Counted from the stretch's first letter, positions 16,605-26,176 are shown. The stretch: DNA of 40,075 bases from Erysipelotrichaceae bacterium (GCA_017633115.1 JAGBPZ010000062.1:1-40075); one strand, 5' to 3'. A program made the numbers and translations. The notes: a model not told the origin generated them from the sequence alone.

Positions 16605-18035
16605 CTATTTAAGTGTAACTAATTCGAGGTAGTTTGTCTGACCAGATACACCTGGAGTACCACCAGTGATAATAAATTTATCACCCATGTTAGCGCCGTT
16701 TTCCAAAGCAATGACCTTAGCGAGATTAATCAAACCTTGCATAGATTTCATTTGTTTACACATAACTGGTTTAACGCCCCAGCTTAAGGCAACATTACGC
16801 ATAACATCACCTGTAGGTGTAGCAGCAATGATTGGTGCTTTAGGACGATATCTTGACATTCTCTTAGCTGTGAATCCAGATTCAGTGAAGGCAATGATCA
16901 TTGCAACATCTAAACGTGCAGCTATTTCAGCAACTGCCATACAAATAGATTCAGAATCATCATGCTCTTTATAACTTCTGATAGCACGACGATGCAAATG
17001 ACCATAGTCAAGACTCATAGCAGTTCTTGCTGCAATTTTAGCCATTGTTTCAACAGATTCAACTGGATATTTACCAGCAGCTGTTTCACCAGAAAGCATG
17101 ATAGCATCTGTACCATCAAATACAGCATTAGCTACGTCACTAACTTCAGCTCTTGTAGGACGTGGATTTTCCTGCATTGATTCGAGCATCTGCGTTGCTG
17201 TAATAACAACTTTACCAGCCGCATTACATTTTCTGATGATCTGACGCTGAATCATTGGAACATCTTCAGCAGGAACTTCAACACCTAAGTCACCACGAGC
17301 AACCATGATACCATCAGCAACACTGATAATTTCATCAAGATTTTCTACACCTTCAAGGTTTTCAATTTTTGCAAGAACCTGAATTTCTGGACGTTCATTT
17401 TCTGCAAGTAAACGACGGATATCAAGAATATCCTGTTTACGTCTTGTGAAAGAAGCTGCAATGTAGTTGACTTCCTGTTGACATCCAAATTCAATATCTT
17501 CTTTATCTTTTTGTGAAAGGAAATCGAAGCCAAGAATAACACCAGGAACATTGATACCACGTTTATTCTTAACTTTACCGTCATTAACACAGACACAATA
17601 AATGTCTTCATTTTCAACGTGGTCGACCTGTAATGATAGCTGACCATCATTGACTAAGATAAAGCCACCCGGCTTAACATCTTTATAAAGATTTTTATAT
17701 GTGACTGTAAAACGATCAGATGTACCAACAATATCTTCAGTAGTAATAACACAAATCTGACCTTTTTTAAAGTTGGCAACACCATCAACGAAATCACCAG
17801 TACGAATTTCTGGACCTTTTGTATCAAGTAAGATAGCAACATTCGTACCTAATTCTTTATTAGCCTGACGTAAGCGTTGCATCTTGGCAGCATGTTCTTC
17901 ATATGAACCATGAGAGAAGTTCAAACGCATGACGTTCATACCTGCTTTGATCAACTTTTTCATTGTTTCGAAATCTTCAGAAGCTGGGCCAATAGTACAA
18001 ATAATTTTAGTTTTTCTTAAATTCACATCAACCAT
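16605..18035 (-). CDS. pyk: Pyruvate kinase
   Basis: Converts phosphoenolpyruvate and ADP to pyruvate and ATP at the end of glycolysis. The 476-residue product begins MVDVNLRKTKIICTIGPAS and has MRLNFSHGS, LLDTKGPEIRTG, the active-site IMVARGDLGVEVP and the signature ITATQMLESM. The C-terminal allosteric domain (FTESGFTAKRMSRYRP) is present, while the extra PEP-utiliser domain found in Bacillus Pyk is absent. The ATG at 18035 is chosen because GGAGG lies 7 bases upstream; an in-frame ATG at 18068 would put that site inside the gene. pfkA lies directly upstream but ends in its own terminator. Confidence 0.98.
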   Translation of the reverse strand: MVDVNLRKTKIICTIGPASEDFETMKKLIKAGMNVMRLNFSHGSYEEHAAKMQRLRQANKELGTNVAILLDTKGPEIRTGDFVDGVANFKKGQICVITTEDIVGTSDRFTVTYKNLYKDVKPGGFILVNDGQLSLQVDHVENEDIYCVCVNDGKVKNKRGINVPGVILGFDFLSQKDKEDIEFGCQQEVNYIAASFTRRKQDILDIRRLLAENERPEIQVLAKIENLEGVENLDEIISVADGIMVARGDLGVEVPAEDVPMIQRQIIRKCNAAGKVVITATQMLESMQENPRPTRAEVSDVANAVFDGTDAIMLSGETAAGKYPVESVETMAKIAARTAMSLDYGHLHRRAIRSYKEHDDSESICMAVAEIAARLDVAMIIAFTESGFTAKRMSRYRPKAPIIAATPTGDVMRNVALSWGVKPVMCKQMKSMQGLINLAKVIALENGANMGDKFIITGGTPGVSGQTNYLELVTLK

Positions 18036-18061
18036 TTCATTACCTCCAATTACATTGAAAA

Positions 18062-18080
18062 ATGACACTGTGTCATATTA
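18062..18080 (-). promoter_or_regulatory. pyk promoter region with a perfect palindrome
   Basis: ATGACAC-T-GTGTCAT (18062-18076) is a perfect 15-base palindrome. It overlaps the only plausible pyk -10, TAATAT (minus strand, 18075-18080). A second small palindrome, TTAGT-AA-ACTAA, lies at 18092-18103, where the -35 would be. The position just at or after the -10 is typical of an operator. No -35 of quality is visible, which would fit an activator- or repressor-dependent promoter. The protein that binds is unknown. Confidence 0.5.
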
Positions 18081-18114
18081 TTTCTTTGATTTTAGTAAAC
18101 TAATACTACATCTT

Positions 18115-18142
18115 CAAAAAAAATCGTCTATTAAAGACGATT
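18115..18142 (-). terminator. Terminator of pfkA
   Basis: Minus-strand AAATCGTCT, short loop, AGACGATTT continuing into a run of T residues, about 14 bases after the pfkA stop. It separates pfkA from pyk. Confidence 0.88.
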
Positions 18143-18155
18143 TCTTTTTTTGTTC

Positions 18156-19115
18156 TTAACGTAATTTATCTACATCGCTGTATAGATATTCAGGAACTCT
18201 TCTTCTATGTTCGAATAAGTCGATGATAGGTTCAGAAACAATTAAACCGCCCTGTTCACAAATACATAATCCACCATAGCCAGCTTCAAGTAATTCAACA
18301 GCTTTGATACCCATTCTGCTTGCTAAGATTCTGTCACGTGCTGTAGGTCTGCCACCTCTTTGTAAGTGACCAAGTACGTTAGCTCTAGTTTCGAAACCAG
18401 TAGCTGCTTCGATTCTCTTTGCTAATTCATTAACATCAGTGACATGTTCAGTGATAACAACGATTGCATGCTGTTTATCAGAAGCTTTTGATTTCTTTAA
18501 TAATGCGATTAATTTTTCTTCATCGAAACCAGTTTCAGCTGTAATAACTGCTTCAGCACCACAAGCGATAGATGCGTTAACTGCTAAGTCACCACAAGAT
18601 CTACCCATAACTTCAAGAATTGTACATCTCTGATGAGACATTGAAGTATCTCTTAAACGGTCTAATGCTTCAACGATTGTGTTCAAGCAAGTGTCGAAAC
18701 CGATTGTGTAATCAGTATCAGGAATGTCATTATCGATTGTTCCTGGAAGACCGATACAGTTAATACCCATCTTTGTTAATTCAAGAGCACCATGATATGA
18801 GCCGTCGCCACCAACAACAACTAATGCTTCCATACCAACAGTTTTCATTTGTTCGATTGCTTCTTCTCTGATTTTAACGTCTTTGAATTCAGGATATCTT
18901 GCGGATTTTAAAATTGTACCACCTACGTTGATAATATTACGTGTACTGCTCTTGTTGAATTTATAGAAATTACCTTCATGTAATCCCTTATAACCTAACA
19001 TTACACCGTAACAATCGATACCCTTGTTCATGCATGTTCTTGCAACTGCTCTAACCGCAGCATTCATGCCAGGAGCATCGCCACCAGATGTTAATACACC
19101 AATAGTTTTAACCAT
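18156..19115 (-). CDS. pfkA: ATP-dependent 6-phosphofructokinase
   Basis: Phosphorylates fructose 6-phosphate, the committed step of glycolysis. The 319-residue product is exactly the normal bacterial length. Visible motifs are GVLTSGGDAPGMNAAVRA (ATP site), VVGGDGSYHGA, the catalytic GTIDNDIPDTDYTIGFDT, EVMGRSCGDLA and LGHLQRGGRPTARDR. Start at 19115 with AGGTGA 7 bases upstream; an in-frame ATG at 19166 would add 17 unlikely residues. pfkA-pyk order is conserved in Firmicutes, but here the two genes have separate signals. Confidence 0.98.
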   Translation of the reverse strand: MVKTIGVLTSGGDAPGMNAAVRAVARTCMNKGIDCYGVMLGYKGLHEGNFYKFNKSSTRNIINVGGTILKSARYPEFKDVKIREEAIEQMKTVGMEALVVVGGDGSYHGALELTKMGINCIGLPGTIDNDIPDTDYTIGFDTCLNTIVEALDRLRDTSMSHQRCTILEVMGRSCGDLAVNASIACGAEAVITAETGFDEEKLIALLKKSKASDKQHAIVVITEHVTDVNELAKRIEAATGFETRANVLGHLQRGGRPTARDRILASRMGIKAVELLEAGYGGLCICEQGGLIVSEPIIDLFEHRRRVPEYLYSDVDKLR

Positions 19116-19149
19116 GATTTTCACCTCTCCATTAATATATGTTATTCGA

Positions 19150-19179
19150 TATATACATTTTATCACAAAAAGAAGTCAA
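19150..19179 (-). promoter_or_regulatory. Candidate promoter of pfkA
   Basis: Minus-strand -35 TTGACT (19174-19179), 18-base spacer, -10 TATATA (19150-19155), about 35 bases before the ATG. Confidence 0.55.
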
Positions 19180-19230
19180 TGAATATAAATTGTTATACCT
19201 TAAAAAAAATATTGATGCCTTTTATAAGTA

Positions 19231-19278
19231 AAAAGCCACTTTTTCATGAAATGATCTTCCCATTTTTTGAAAAAGTGG
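19231..19278 (-). terminator. Terminator of the dnaE-dnaI operon
   Basis: Minus-strand arms CCACTTTTTCA and TGAAAAAGTGG (11 bp) with a loop of about 20 bases, followed by a short T-run, 20 bases after the dnaI stop. Confidence 0.75.
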
Positions 19279-19297
19279 TTTGTCAGTGAATACATGA

Positions 19298-20200
19298 TTA
19301 ATCAATCATCAGTTCATCACACATATTTTTTATTTTTTCAATGATTGCAGTTGTTTTCAAACTTTCAACCGGGTCTTTTTTACGTAACGTATAGAGTTTT
19401 TTTAGCTCGTCAAGTGAGTAAATTGAAGAGATAAAAGTTGGTAGATGATTCATATCACGATAATTAATGATTGTTGAAAGCACTTCGTCTCTTGACCATG
19501 TCGTGATATTTTCCTCACCTAATCCATCAATCAATAAATAAGGAATTGTCATAAGTTCAGACATATCTGCAGTGTTAGAATCAGAATTGAATCCAGCTTT
19601 TAAATCAAACAGAAATTGCGGAAAACGACAAATACCAACATCATACCCCTGCTCAGCTAAACTGTTAAGCAATCCACAAAGAATAGTCGTTTTGCCACTG
19701 CCTGTGTGGCCGCTGACATATAATCCCTTGTTACTCTTTTTCTGGACATAAGATAAGACCTTCATCAAAGTGGCTGCAGTATTGGCTGAAAGTGTACTGG
19801 CACGTTCCATGATGTCAAGATCCATTAATTTAATAAACGCATACTCATCAGACATATTATTGAAAAGATAATGAGAGAGTATTCTTTGATTATGTTGATA
19901 TTGTTCACCATATTGACATGGACGGGTTGAAAGCAAGATTTCTCCATCATAGTCTAAATGGTACTGCATACCAACAGCTGTTTTCGGACATTGTTCAATG
20001 CTTTGACAATCACGACATAGATGATGATCTTCTTCAAAGCTCAACAATTCACTCCAGTAATCACTATAAGTCTCATAACTGATGTGATTCTGTTGAATAA
20101 ACATGTAAATGTCTTTGTTTTTAAGAAGTTCTTTTAAGCTGTTTTGTTTACGTTCTTCAAAATCATCCGCTAATTTGACGGTATGACGTACATCAATCAT
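19298..20200 (-). CDS. dnaI: Primosomal protein DnaI (helicase loader ATPase)
   Basis: Loads the replicative helicase onto origin or restart sites together with DnaB and DnaD. The 300-residue product has the N-terminal DnaI zinc region (HLCRDCQSIEQC, about residues 77-88) and a C-terminal AAA+ ATPase with Walker A SGHTGSGKTT (about 164-173) and Walker B YLLIDGLGEE. The ATG overlaps the dnaB stop and has GGAGAT 5-6 bases upstream. It is the last gene of the replication operon. Sequence motifs and the dnaB neighbour together identify it well. Confidence 0.93.
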   Translation of the reverse strand: MIDVRHTVKLADDFEERKQNSLKELLKNKDIYMFIQQNHISYETYSDYWSELLSFEEDHHLCRDCQSIEQCPKTAVGMQYHLDYDGEILLSTRPCQYGEQYQHNQRILSHYLFNNMSDEYAFIKLMDLDIMERASTLSANTAATLMKVLSYVQKKSNKGLYVSGHTGSGKTTILCGLLNSLAEQGYDVGICRFPQFLFDLKAGFNSDSNTADMSELMTIPYLLIDGLGEENITTWSRDEVLSTIINYRDMNHLPTFISSIYSLDELKKLYTLRKKDPVESLKTTAIIEKIKNMCDELMID

Positions 20201-21428
20201 GCTGATCTCCTTTCATCTGGCTGATCATCGCCATCAATGCCTCATTACTCTCTTCATTTTGTTTGACAGGCTTTTCTTTAGCTTTTTCGACAGGTTCACC
20301 ATTATCAAAGCCTTTGGCACATTCATAAGCGTCTCTTGCCGTTTTTAAATGCTTACGTGCCCATGAAGCCCCAATAGTTTCAATATAACTCTTTGGCAAA
20401 CGATTATCATTTTTTGCTAATACATATTCAATTAAGACATTTGTTACTGCAGGTGTCAATCCCAACTGCACCATAAGCGTTTCAACAATAGCTAAATCAC
20501 GCATAATTGGTTCTTTACCACCCTGGCGACTCTTAAGCAATTCATATGGAGAAATTGACTCCAGATAGCGAAGATGTTTATCTAGAGTACTTTGACCATT
20601 AGTTTGACTTTTATCTGCTTCACTTTGTTTTAAATATACATCGTTGAGAGCAACACTGTCGAGAGCATGTTGTGATTTGACACGGTCTTCAAACAATTTC
20701 ATATCAATGTGATCATCATTAAAACAATCTCTTACTAATGATGCCAATGTTAAAGGATCGATCGCATAGACATAACCTAATTGAATGATCTGATCAATTG
20801 ACTGGCCAAGCATTCGTAATGGAATATGATGATCACGCAACGACTCTTCAAAAAGAGTTGTATCATAATCTATAGAAATCCCCTGATTAACCTCTTCATA
20901 CATTTTTGCACGGGTTCTAAGTGGTCGTTCCTGCTTCAAGTCAACATCGAAAACATCTGTAAACTTCACTGGATGCTCTTCATAATTCTTCAAGCTTTCA
21001 GACTTGATTTGGAAATAACGTCTGGTGCGATCATACGATGATGTGCCAATCGTTTGTTTTAGTAATGTAGTGAGAATCTGGTTTTTGAAAAAATTCTTGA
21101 GTGATAAAGGTGAACAGACCTGATATAAATAAGTCGTACGTTCCTTTCTTAAACGAGAATAATATTGTATCAATCCTACCGCCGCTAAAACCTTGATTGC
21201 TTCATCAAGTGTTTCGAGATCACAGTTTAAATAAGAAGTAATGCGACTAATTGGTGATGGATAATGATAATGATTCATGCGCTTACCTTCATTATAAAGG
21301 AACATATAAAGTGCATAGGCATCTTTACCAATTAAAGGCATATATAAATAAATAAGCGTGTCGTTTTGGACTTCATCAAGCGGATAACTATATTGTGAAA
21401 AATAGTCATCTGTAGCATGTAAACTCAT
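20193..21428 (-). CDS. dnaB: Replication initiation/membrane attachment protein DnaB (Firmicutes type)
   Basis: The Firmicutes DnaB helps DnaI load the helicase and links the origin to the membrane; it is not the helicase that carries this name in E. coli. The 411-residue product opens with a winged-helix DnaB/DnaD N-terminal domain (DTLIYLYMPLIGKDAYALY) and has the C-terminal DnaB-II-like helical part (MVQLGLTPAVTNVLIEYVLAKND, SYIETIGASWARKHLKTARDA). It is somewhat shorter than the Bacillus protein (about 470 residues). The ATG shares a base with the coaE stop, and GGAGGTGAT lies upstream. The dnaB-dnaI order is the Firmicutes norm; nrdR, often found just upstream, is absent here. Confidence 0.9.
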   Translation of the reverse strand: MSLHATDDYFSQYSYPLDEVQNDTLIYLYMPLIGKDAYALYMFLYNEGKRMNHYHYPSPISRITSYLNCDLETLDEAIKVLAAVGLIQYYSRLRKERTTYLYQVCSPLSLKNFFKNQILTTLLKQTIGTSSYDRTRRYFQIKSESLKNYEEHPVKFTDVFDVDLKQERPLRTRAKMYEEVNQGISIDYDTTLFEESLRDHHIPLRMLGQSIDQIIQLGYVYAIDPLTLASLVRDCFNDDHIDMKLFEDRVKSQHALDSVALNDVYLKQSEADKSQTNGQSTLDKHLRYLESISPYELLKSRQGGKEPIMRDLAIVETLMVQLGLTPAVTNVLIEYVLAKNDNRLPKSYIETIGASWARKHLKTARDAYECAKGFDNGEPVEKAKEKPVKQNEESNEALMAMISQMKGDQHD

Positions 21429-22717
21429 TATTTAATCACCTCCATCAATTGGTCAATACCCTTATATAAATCCTCAAGACTCTGATTATTTTCAATGACA
21501 TAGTCAGCTAACTGACGTTTTTCATCAAGTGACATCTGAGCATCAATACGTCTTTGCGCATCTTCACGCGTGAGATTGTTGCGCTGCATCAGTCTGATCA
21601 ATTGCTGATCATCATCACAAGCGACAACAATTGTGACATCACAGAGTCTATCAAAATTTGCTTCGAATAATAAAGGCACATCTAGAATGATAATGCTCTG
21701 AGAACAACTTGTAATAGCTTTAATAGTCTCTTTTAAAACATACGGATGAATGATCGATTCAAGCTTTTTTCTCGCTTCGGAATTAGTGAAAACAATTGAG
21801 CCTAACTTACGTCGATCAATAATTCCATCTTCCACACAATCAAAATACGTCTTTATAGCTTCTTTGACTGCTTCATCTTCATAGCTTTGATGCGTCAACT
21901 CATCAGCATCAACAACAATATAGCCTTTCTCTTTGAGATACGCTGACACAGTACTTTTTCCTGTGGCAATGCCTCCAGTTAAACCAATGACTTTTATGCC
22001 TGGTTTTTGTTCAAATAACTGACTCAATTTTTTATAGAAAAGCATATCGCTATGAGGCAAACAATGAGTCTCTGTCTTAAGATAAGCAATACTCTTTTCA
22101 ACATCCTCAACCAAATATATATAAGGATTAAGATCATCATCACATGTTGCCGTTAATGATTCATCAAATAATTCCAAATCAATTGCACTCATCATGACAT
22201 AATCGTTGATAGTAGCACGACCGTTGATACCTTCAATGATCATCTTTCGGGAATCATCACAGACCAGTTCAACAACGATTTCACCACAAAACAGATGTGA
22301 CGGTGTCACTTTGATTAGTTCATTTGCCTCTAACAATAAAGTCAATAATGGTAAATAATCAGTATATTTCTTATAATGTATAACAATGCTTTGGATTTTC
22401 CCAAATCCATTGTTTAATGTTTCTTTTAATGCCGTTACCATCGGATGAAAAAAGATTGGATTGGCATAGCTCAATAAGCAGCATTCTTTCTCAGCTTCTT
22501 CAATTAAGAGAGATAATGCCTTTTCACTTAAATCATCAAGTTTGCTTAAAAGCACACCAGTATGATTATGTATATAAGCAGAAATATCCTGGACATCAGA
22601 TGAAAGATAAACAAGATCGATATCTTCATGGTCATCAGTTACGACTTCCGATACATCTGCTTGCATCAAGGCATTATTGAGTTGTGGACAGTCATCGACT
22701 AATAACCATTTCAACAT
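21428..22717 (-). CDS. coaE: Dephospho-CoA kinase with a Gfo/Idh/MocA-like N-terminal extension
   Basis: Residues ~240-429 are a complete CoaE, which phosphorylates dephospho-CoA to CoA: P-loop IGLTGGIATGKSTV, DADELTHQSY, and the lid/base region RIDAQMSLDEKRQLADYVIENN-like at the end. The first ~235 residues are not part of CoaE. They resemble a shortened Gfo/Idh/MocA oxidoreductase: DLVYLSS, GVLLSKLDDLS (Lys of the usual EKP motif), then FHPMVTALKETLNNGFGKIQ, matching the usual RFxP...LKELI..G.lG.I pattern. The nucleotide-binding GxGxxG is missing. The ATG at 22717 has GGAGA 8 bases upstream and lies just after the mutM stop; a GTG at 22741 would add eight residues. Confidence 0.9.
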   Translation of the reverse strand: MLKWLLVDDCPQLNNALMQADVSEVVTDDHEDIDLVYLSSDVQDISAYIHNHTGVLLSKLDDLSEKALSLLIEEAEKECCLLSYANPIFFHPMVTALKETLNNGFGKIQSIVIHYKKYTDYLPLLTLLLEANELIKVTPSHLFCGEIVVELVCDDSRKMIIEGINGRATINDYVMMSAIDLELFDESLTATCDDDLNPYIYLVEDVEKSIAYLKTETHCLPHSDMLFYKKLSQLFEQKPGIKVIGLTGGIATGKSTVSAYLKEKGYIVVDADELTHQSYEDEAVKEAIKTYFDCVEDGIIDRRKLGSIVFTNSEARKKLESIIHPYVLKETIKAITSCSQSIIILDVPLLFEANFDRLCDVTIVVACDDDQQLIRLMQRNNLTREDAQRRIDAQMSLDEKRQLADYVIENNQSLEDLYKGIDQLMEVIK

Positions 22718-22719
22718 AA

Positions 22720-23532
22720 CTAATATCTCCTGTTTTGACACTTCGGACAGAAATAGGTACCTCTGCCACCAACGACAATTTTTCTAATAGGATGACCACA
22801 CACTTTACATTCCTTTTGTCCATGGACGAACAGTTTAACTTGAAACAAACCATGGATACCATTGGCATCAAAAGTGTTAATAGTAGTACCACCCTGTTCA
22901 ATGGCTTCATTTAAAACATCAGAAGCCACTTGTACCATTTGCACTACACGGTTTCGTGATAATCGTGAGGCTCTTGTACGGGGATCAAGATGCATACGGA
23001 ATAAAATCTCGTTGGCATAAATATTACCAATGCCACAAAGTATGGATTGATCAAGTAAAATCTGTTTAACCGTACGCTTTGAATGATGAATTTTCTTATA
23101 AATCATCTCGGAATCTGCATCCCATGGTTCATCCCCTAACTCATCAAAAGGCGGTAAAATGCGATAGTTGACAGGATCAACAAGTTTCATACGACCAAAT
23201 TTACGGGTATCATTATAACGCAGGTCCTGTCCATTAGACAAATGGAATATCACATGATCGTGTTTTTCATAGGGCTTCTCACCTGCAACAATATTGTACT
23301 TGCCCTCCATACGTAAATGGGACAAAAAAGCAGCATCATCAAGATTAAAGATCAAATATTTTCCATAACGATCAATATCATTGATATGTTGATGAGCAAC
23401 CTGTTCACAAAATGCCTTTGCATCACCATCAATTGTTTTTTGATAACGCAGTTCAACACTGTCAATCATTTCATTTTGCACGAAGTTTTTAAGCGTTCGT
23501 CTGACAGTTTCTACTTCTGGTAGTTCTGGCAT
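22720..23532 (-). CDS. mutM: Formamidopyrimidine-DNA glycosylase
   Basis: Base-excision-repair enzyme that removes 8-oxoguanine and formamidopyrimidines and cuts the backbone. The 270-residue product keeps the N-terminal catalytic PELPEVE (Pro and Glu after Met removal), the helix-two-turn-helix region ILLDQSILCGIGNIYANEIL, and a C-terminal zinc finger with CKVCGHPIRK and YFCPKCQ. It begins one base after the polA stop codon, as in the Bacillus polA-mutM-coaE cluster. Confidence 0.97.
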   Translation of the reverse strand: MPELPEVETVRRTLKNFVQNEMIDSVELRYQKTIDGDAKAFCEQVAHQHINDIDRYGKYLIFNLDDAAFLSHLRMEGKYNIVAGEKPYEKHDHVIFHLSNGQDLRYNDTRKFGRMKLVDPVNYRILPPFDELGDEPWDADSEMIYKKIHHSKRTVKQILLDQSILCGIGNIYANEILFRMHLDPRTRASRLSRNRVVQMVQVASDVLNEAIEQGGTTINTFDANGIHGLFQVKLFVHGQKECKVCGHPIRKIVVGGRGTYFCPKCQNRRY

Positions 23533-23533
23533 T

Positions 23534-26176
23534 TTATTTCAAATCTCCCCAGGTCTTACCATAATTACCATCAACTTTTAAAGGTACATCCATTTTAAAG
23601 CAATCTTCCATAGCTTTTTTGACTACAGTCATCAATTCATCGAGCTCATCGGCGGCAACATCAAAAATCAGTTCATCATGAACCTGAAGAATCATCTTAG
23701 ATTTAAAGTGATGTTTTTTCATGACTTCATCAACTTTAATCATTGATAATTTCATAATATCAGCACCTGAACCCTGAATTGGAGCATTCATGGCAAAACG
23801 TTTAGCTTGTTCACGAACAGTTCGATTGCGGTCGTTAATTGTAGGAATATAACGTTTACGATTGAGAACTGTTGAGACATAGCCCTTCTCGGAACAACTT
23901 TCAACTATATCATTCATATAAACAGCAATCTCTGGATACGTCTGATAGTAACGTTCAATAAATCTCGTAGCTTCAGCCATCGACATGCCAACATCATTGG
24001 CAAGACGGAAATTACTCATTCCATAAATAATACCAAAGTTAACAGCTTTTGCCTGGCGGCGCATTTCATCTGTGACCTCACTGTCATCCAAGCCAAAAAC
24101 GAGTGCCGCTGTATGGCGATGAATGTCTTTATCAGCATTAAAAGCATCAATCAAACCTTTAACCTTAGCGACATGTGCCAATATTCTAAGTTCGATTTGT
24201 GAATAATCGAAAGAAACAAGATAATCAAAACTTGGTTCAAAAGCATAACGAATCTTTTTACCCTCTTCTGTTCTTACAGGAATATTCTGCAAGTTAGGAT
24301 CAATTGAGGAGAGTCTGCCTGTTTGTGTCAATGTCTGTAAATAAATGGTATGAATTTTTCCATCAGAAAAAATCTGTGACTGTAAACCCTTAAGATAAGT
24401 TGATGACAGTTTTGTCAACATACGATAGTCAAGCAACAATGGGAAAATTGGATGCTGATCGACCATCGACTCTAAAACTGGTTGGGCTGTTGAATAACCA
24501 GTTTTAGTTTTCTTTTTAGCTTTAAAGCCCATTTTATTGAAAAGAATGTCTCCAAGCTGTTTAGGAGAACCGATATTAAAAACTTCTCCTGCATAGTAAT
24601 AAATCTTATCGGCAGTTTCTTCGATTTGTTTTTCAAAGACAGTTTCCATTCGCTCTAACACATCAGGATTGACCTTTGCACCCTGCCATTCCATTTCACC
24701 TAAAATATGAGCAACTGGCAATTCAATAGATTGATAAAGCTCATACTGGTTTTCTTCTTTAAGCTTTTTAATGGCTTCATTTTTTAATACATAAATGGCT
24801 TTAGCTTTTTCCTGAGCATGGACGGCAACCATTTCAACATCGGGAATATGACGTTTAGCACCTTTGCCAAACACTTGTTCATCATAATGCACCTGTTCAT
24901 AGTTGAAATAATTACATGTATCTTTAACTTCGTCCTTGATTGATGGTGAAAGTACATATGATGCCAATCTCAAATCAAAGACCATACCCTTAAGATCGAC
25001 ACCATTCCATCTTGAACCAATAATTGCAGCCTTAATATCAAAACCATATTTATGTTTTGTTTCATCTTTCATATAAGATTTAAAGTTATCGTCTGATAAT
25101 GCATCTGTAAGGTCAATATAGAAAGATTGATTTGGGTTATAAAATCCATAACCTAGTATAAAAGATTTGTGATAGTTTTCATCATAGATTACCGCATAAA
25201 CTGCAGTATCTTCCTTAATGTCGGGGAATGATTTGACCACATTGGCAACGACGGGCTTTTGATCCAAGACTGTTTCCTCATTTGTTTCAACAATCTGATC
25301 ACCCTGTTCAATAGTCATTGAACGAATCAAACTATTCATATCATATTTTGCATAAAAGGCTTTGAGAGTCTCAAAGTCATAGCCATCATAAGCGGCTTTA
25401 TCAAGGTCGACGTCAATTGGCACATCACGAAGAATGGTCGCAATTTGTTTTGAAGCAATGGCATCATTCATTCCCGCTCTGACCTTTTCGCCCATCTTAC
25501 CTTTGATTTCGTTCTGGTGTTCCTGAATGCCTTCAACACTGCCATATTCATGAAGGAGTTTTAATGCGGTCTTTTCACCAACGCCTTTAATACCAGGGAT
25601 ATTATCGGCTGTATCGCCCATTAAACCAAGTAAATCTCTGATTTGATCAGGCTTCAGATCATAACGTTCTTCTAATTCTTTTAACCCAACGATTTCCATT
25701 TCTGAGACACCACGTTTATTGGTACGATAAATGGTCGTCTTATCAGAAATCAGCTGGAATGCATCTTTATCACCTGTATAAATTGAGACATTAAGATCAT
25801 GATCTTCACCAAAACGTGACAGTGTACCAATCAAATCATCCCCTTCATAGCCTTCGAGTTCATAATAAGTAATATTAGCCGAACGTAAATATTCACGTAC
25901 GATTTCAAATTGAGGAATTAATTCTTCTGGTGCTGGTTTTCTTGTTGCTTTATAGTTTTCCATCAATTCATTTCTGAATGTTGTGCGACCAACATCAAAA
26001 GCAACAATCAGATAACGAGGATGACGTTTTAAAATTGTATTCATCATGCGGGCAAAACCAAAAATCGCATTTGTTGGAATACCATCTTTATTAAACATAA
26101 AGTTGCCTGTTGCTGCTGTTGCATAATAGGCTCTAAACAACAAGGAGTTGCCATCTATTAATACTAAATCATTCAT
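23534..26176 (-). CDS. polA: DNA polymerase I
   Basis: Repair and Okazaki-fragment polymerase, 880 residues. Residues 1-~290 are the 5' nuclease (LIDGNSLLFRAYYA, AFDVGRTTFRNEL, GYEGDDLIGTL, GVGEKTALKLL). Residues ~300-470 occupy the place of the 3'-5' exonuclease but read AVYAVIYDENYH where the DxE metal site should be, so proofreading is probably lost, as in Bacillus Pol I. The polymerase is intact: DYSQIELRILAHVA (motif A), RRQAKAVNFGIIYG (motif B), VHDELIFDV (motif C). The ATG overlaps the dnaE stop; AGAGG lies 9 bases upstream. Confidence 0.97.
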   Translation of the reverse strand: MNDLVLIDGNSLLFRAYYATAATGNFMFNKDGIPTNAIFGFARMMNTILKRHPRYLIVAFDVGRTTFRNELMENYKATRKPAPEELIPQFEIVREYLRSANITYYELEGYEGDDLIGTLSRFGEDHDLNVSIYTGDKDAFQLISDKTTIYRTNKRGVSEMEIVGLKELEERYDLKPDQIRDLLGLMGDTADNIPGIKGVGEKTALKLLHEYGSVEGIQEHQNEIKGKMGEKVRAGMNDAIASKQIATILRDVPIDVDLDKAAYDGYDFETLKAFYAKYDMNSLIRSMTIEQGDQIVETNEETVLDQKPVVANVVKSFPDIKEDTAVYAVIYDENYHKSFILGYGFYNPNQSFYIDLTDALSDDNFKSYMKDETKHKYGFDIKAAIIGSRWNGVDLKGMVFDLRLASYVLSPSIKDEVKDTCNYFNYEQVHYDEQVFGKGAKRHIPDVEMVAVHAQEKAKAIYVLKNEAIKKLKEENQYELYQSIELPVAHILGEMEWQGAKVNPDVLERMETVFEKQIEETADKIYYYAGEVFNIGSPKQLGDILFNKMGFKAKKKTKTGYSTAQPVLESMVDQHPIFPLLLDYRMLTKLSSTYLKGLQSQIFSDGKIHTIYLQTLTQTGRLSSIDPNLQNIPVRTEEGKKIRYAFEPSFDYLVSFDYSQIELRILAHVAKVKGLIDAFNADKDIHRHTAALVFGLDDSEVTDEMRRQAKAVNFGIIYGMSNFRLANDVGMSMAEATRFIERYYQTYPEIAVYMNDIVESCSEKGYVSTVLNRKRYIPTINDRNRTVREQAKRFAMNAPIQGSGADIMKLSMIKVDEVMKKHHFKSKMILQVHDELIFDVAADELDELMTVVKKAMEDCFKMDVPLKVDGNYGKTWGDLK

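Noticed and set aside
16666-17180. Long plus-strand open frames inside pyk
   Set aside because: Antisense shadows of a highly conserved gene with no ribosome sites or promoter.
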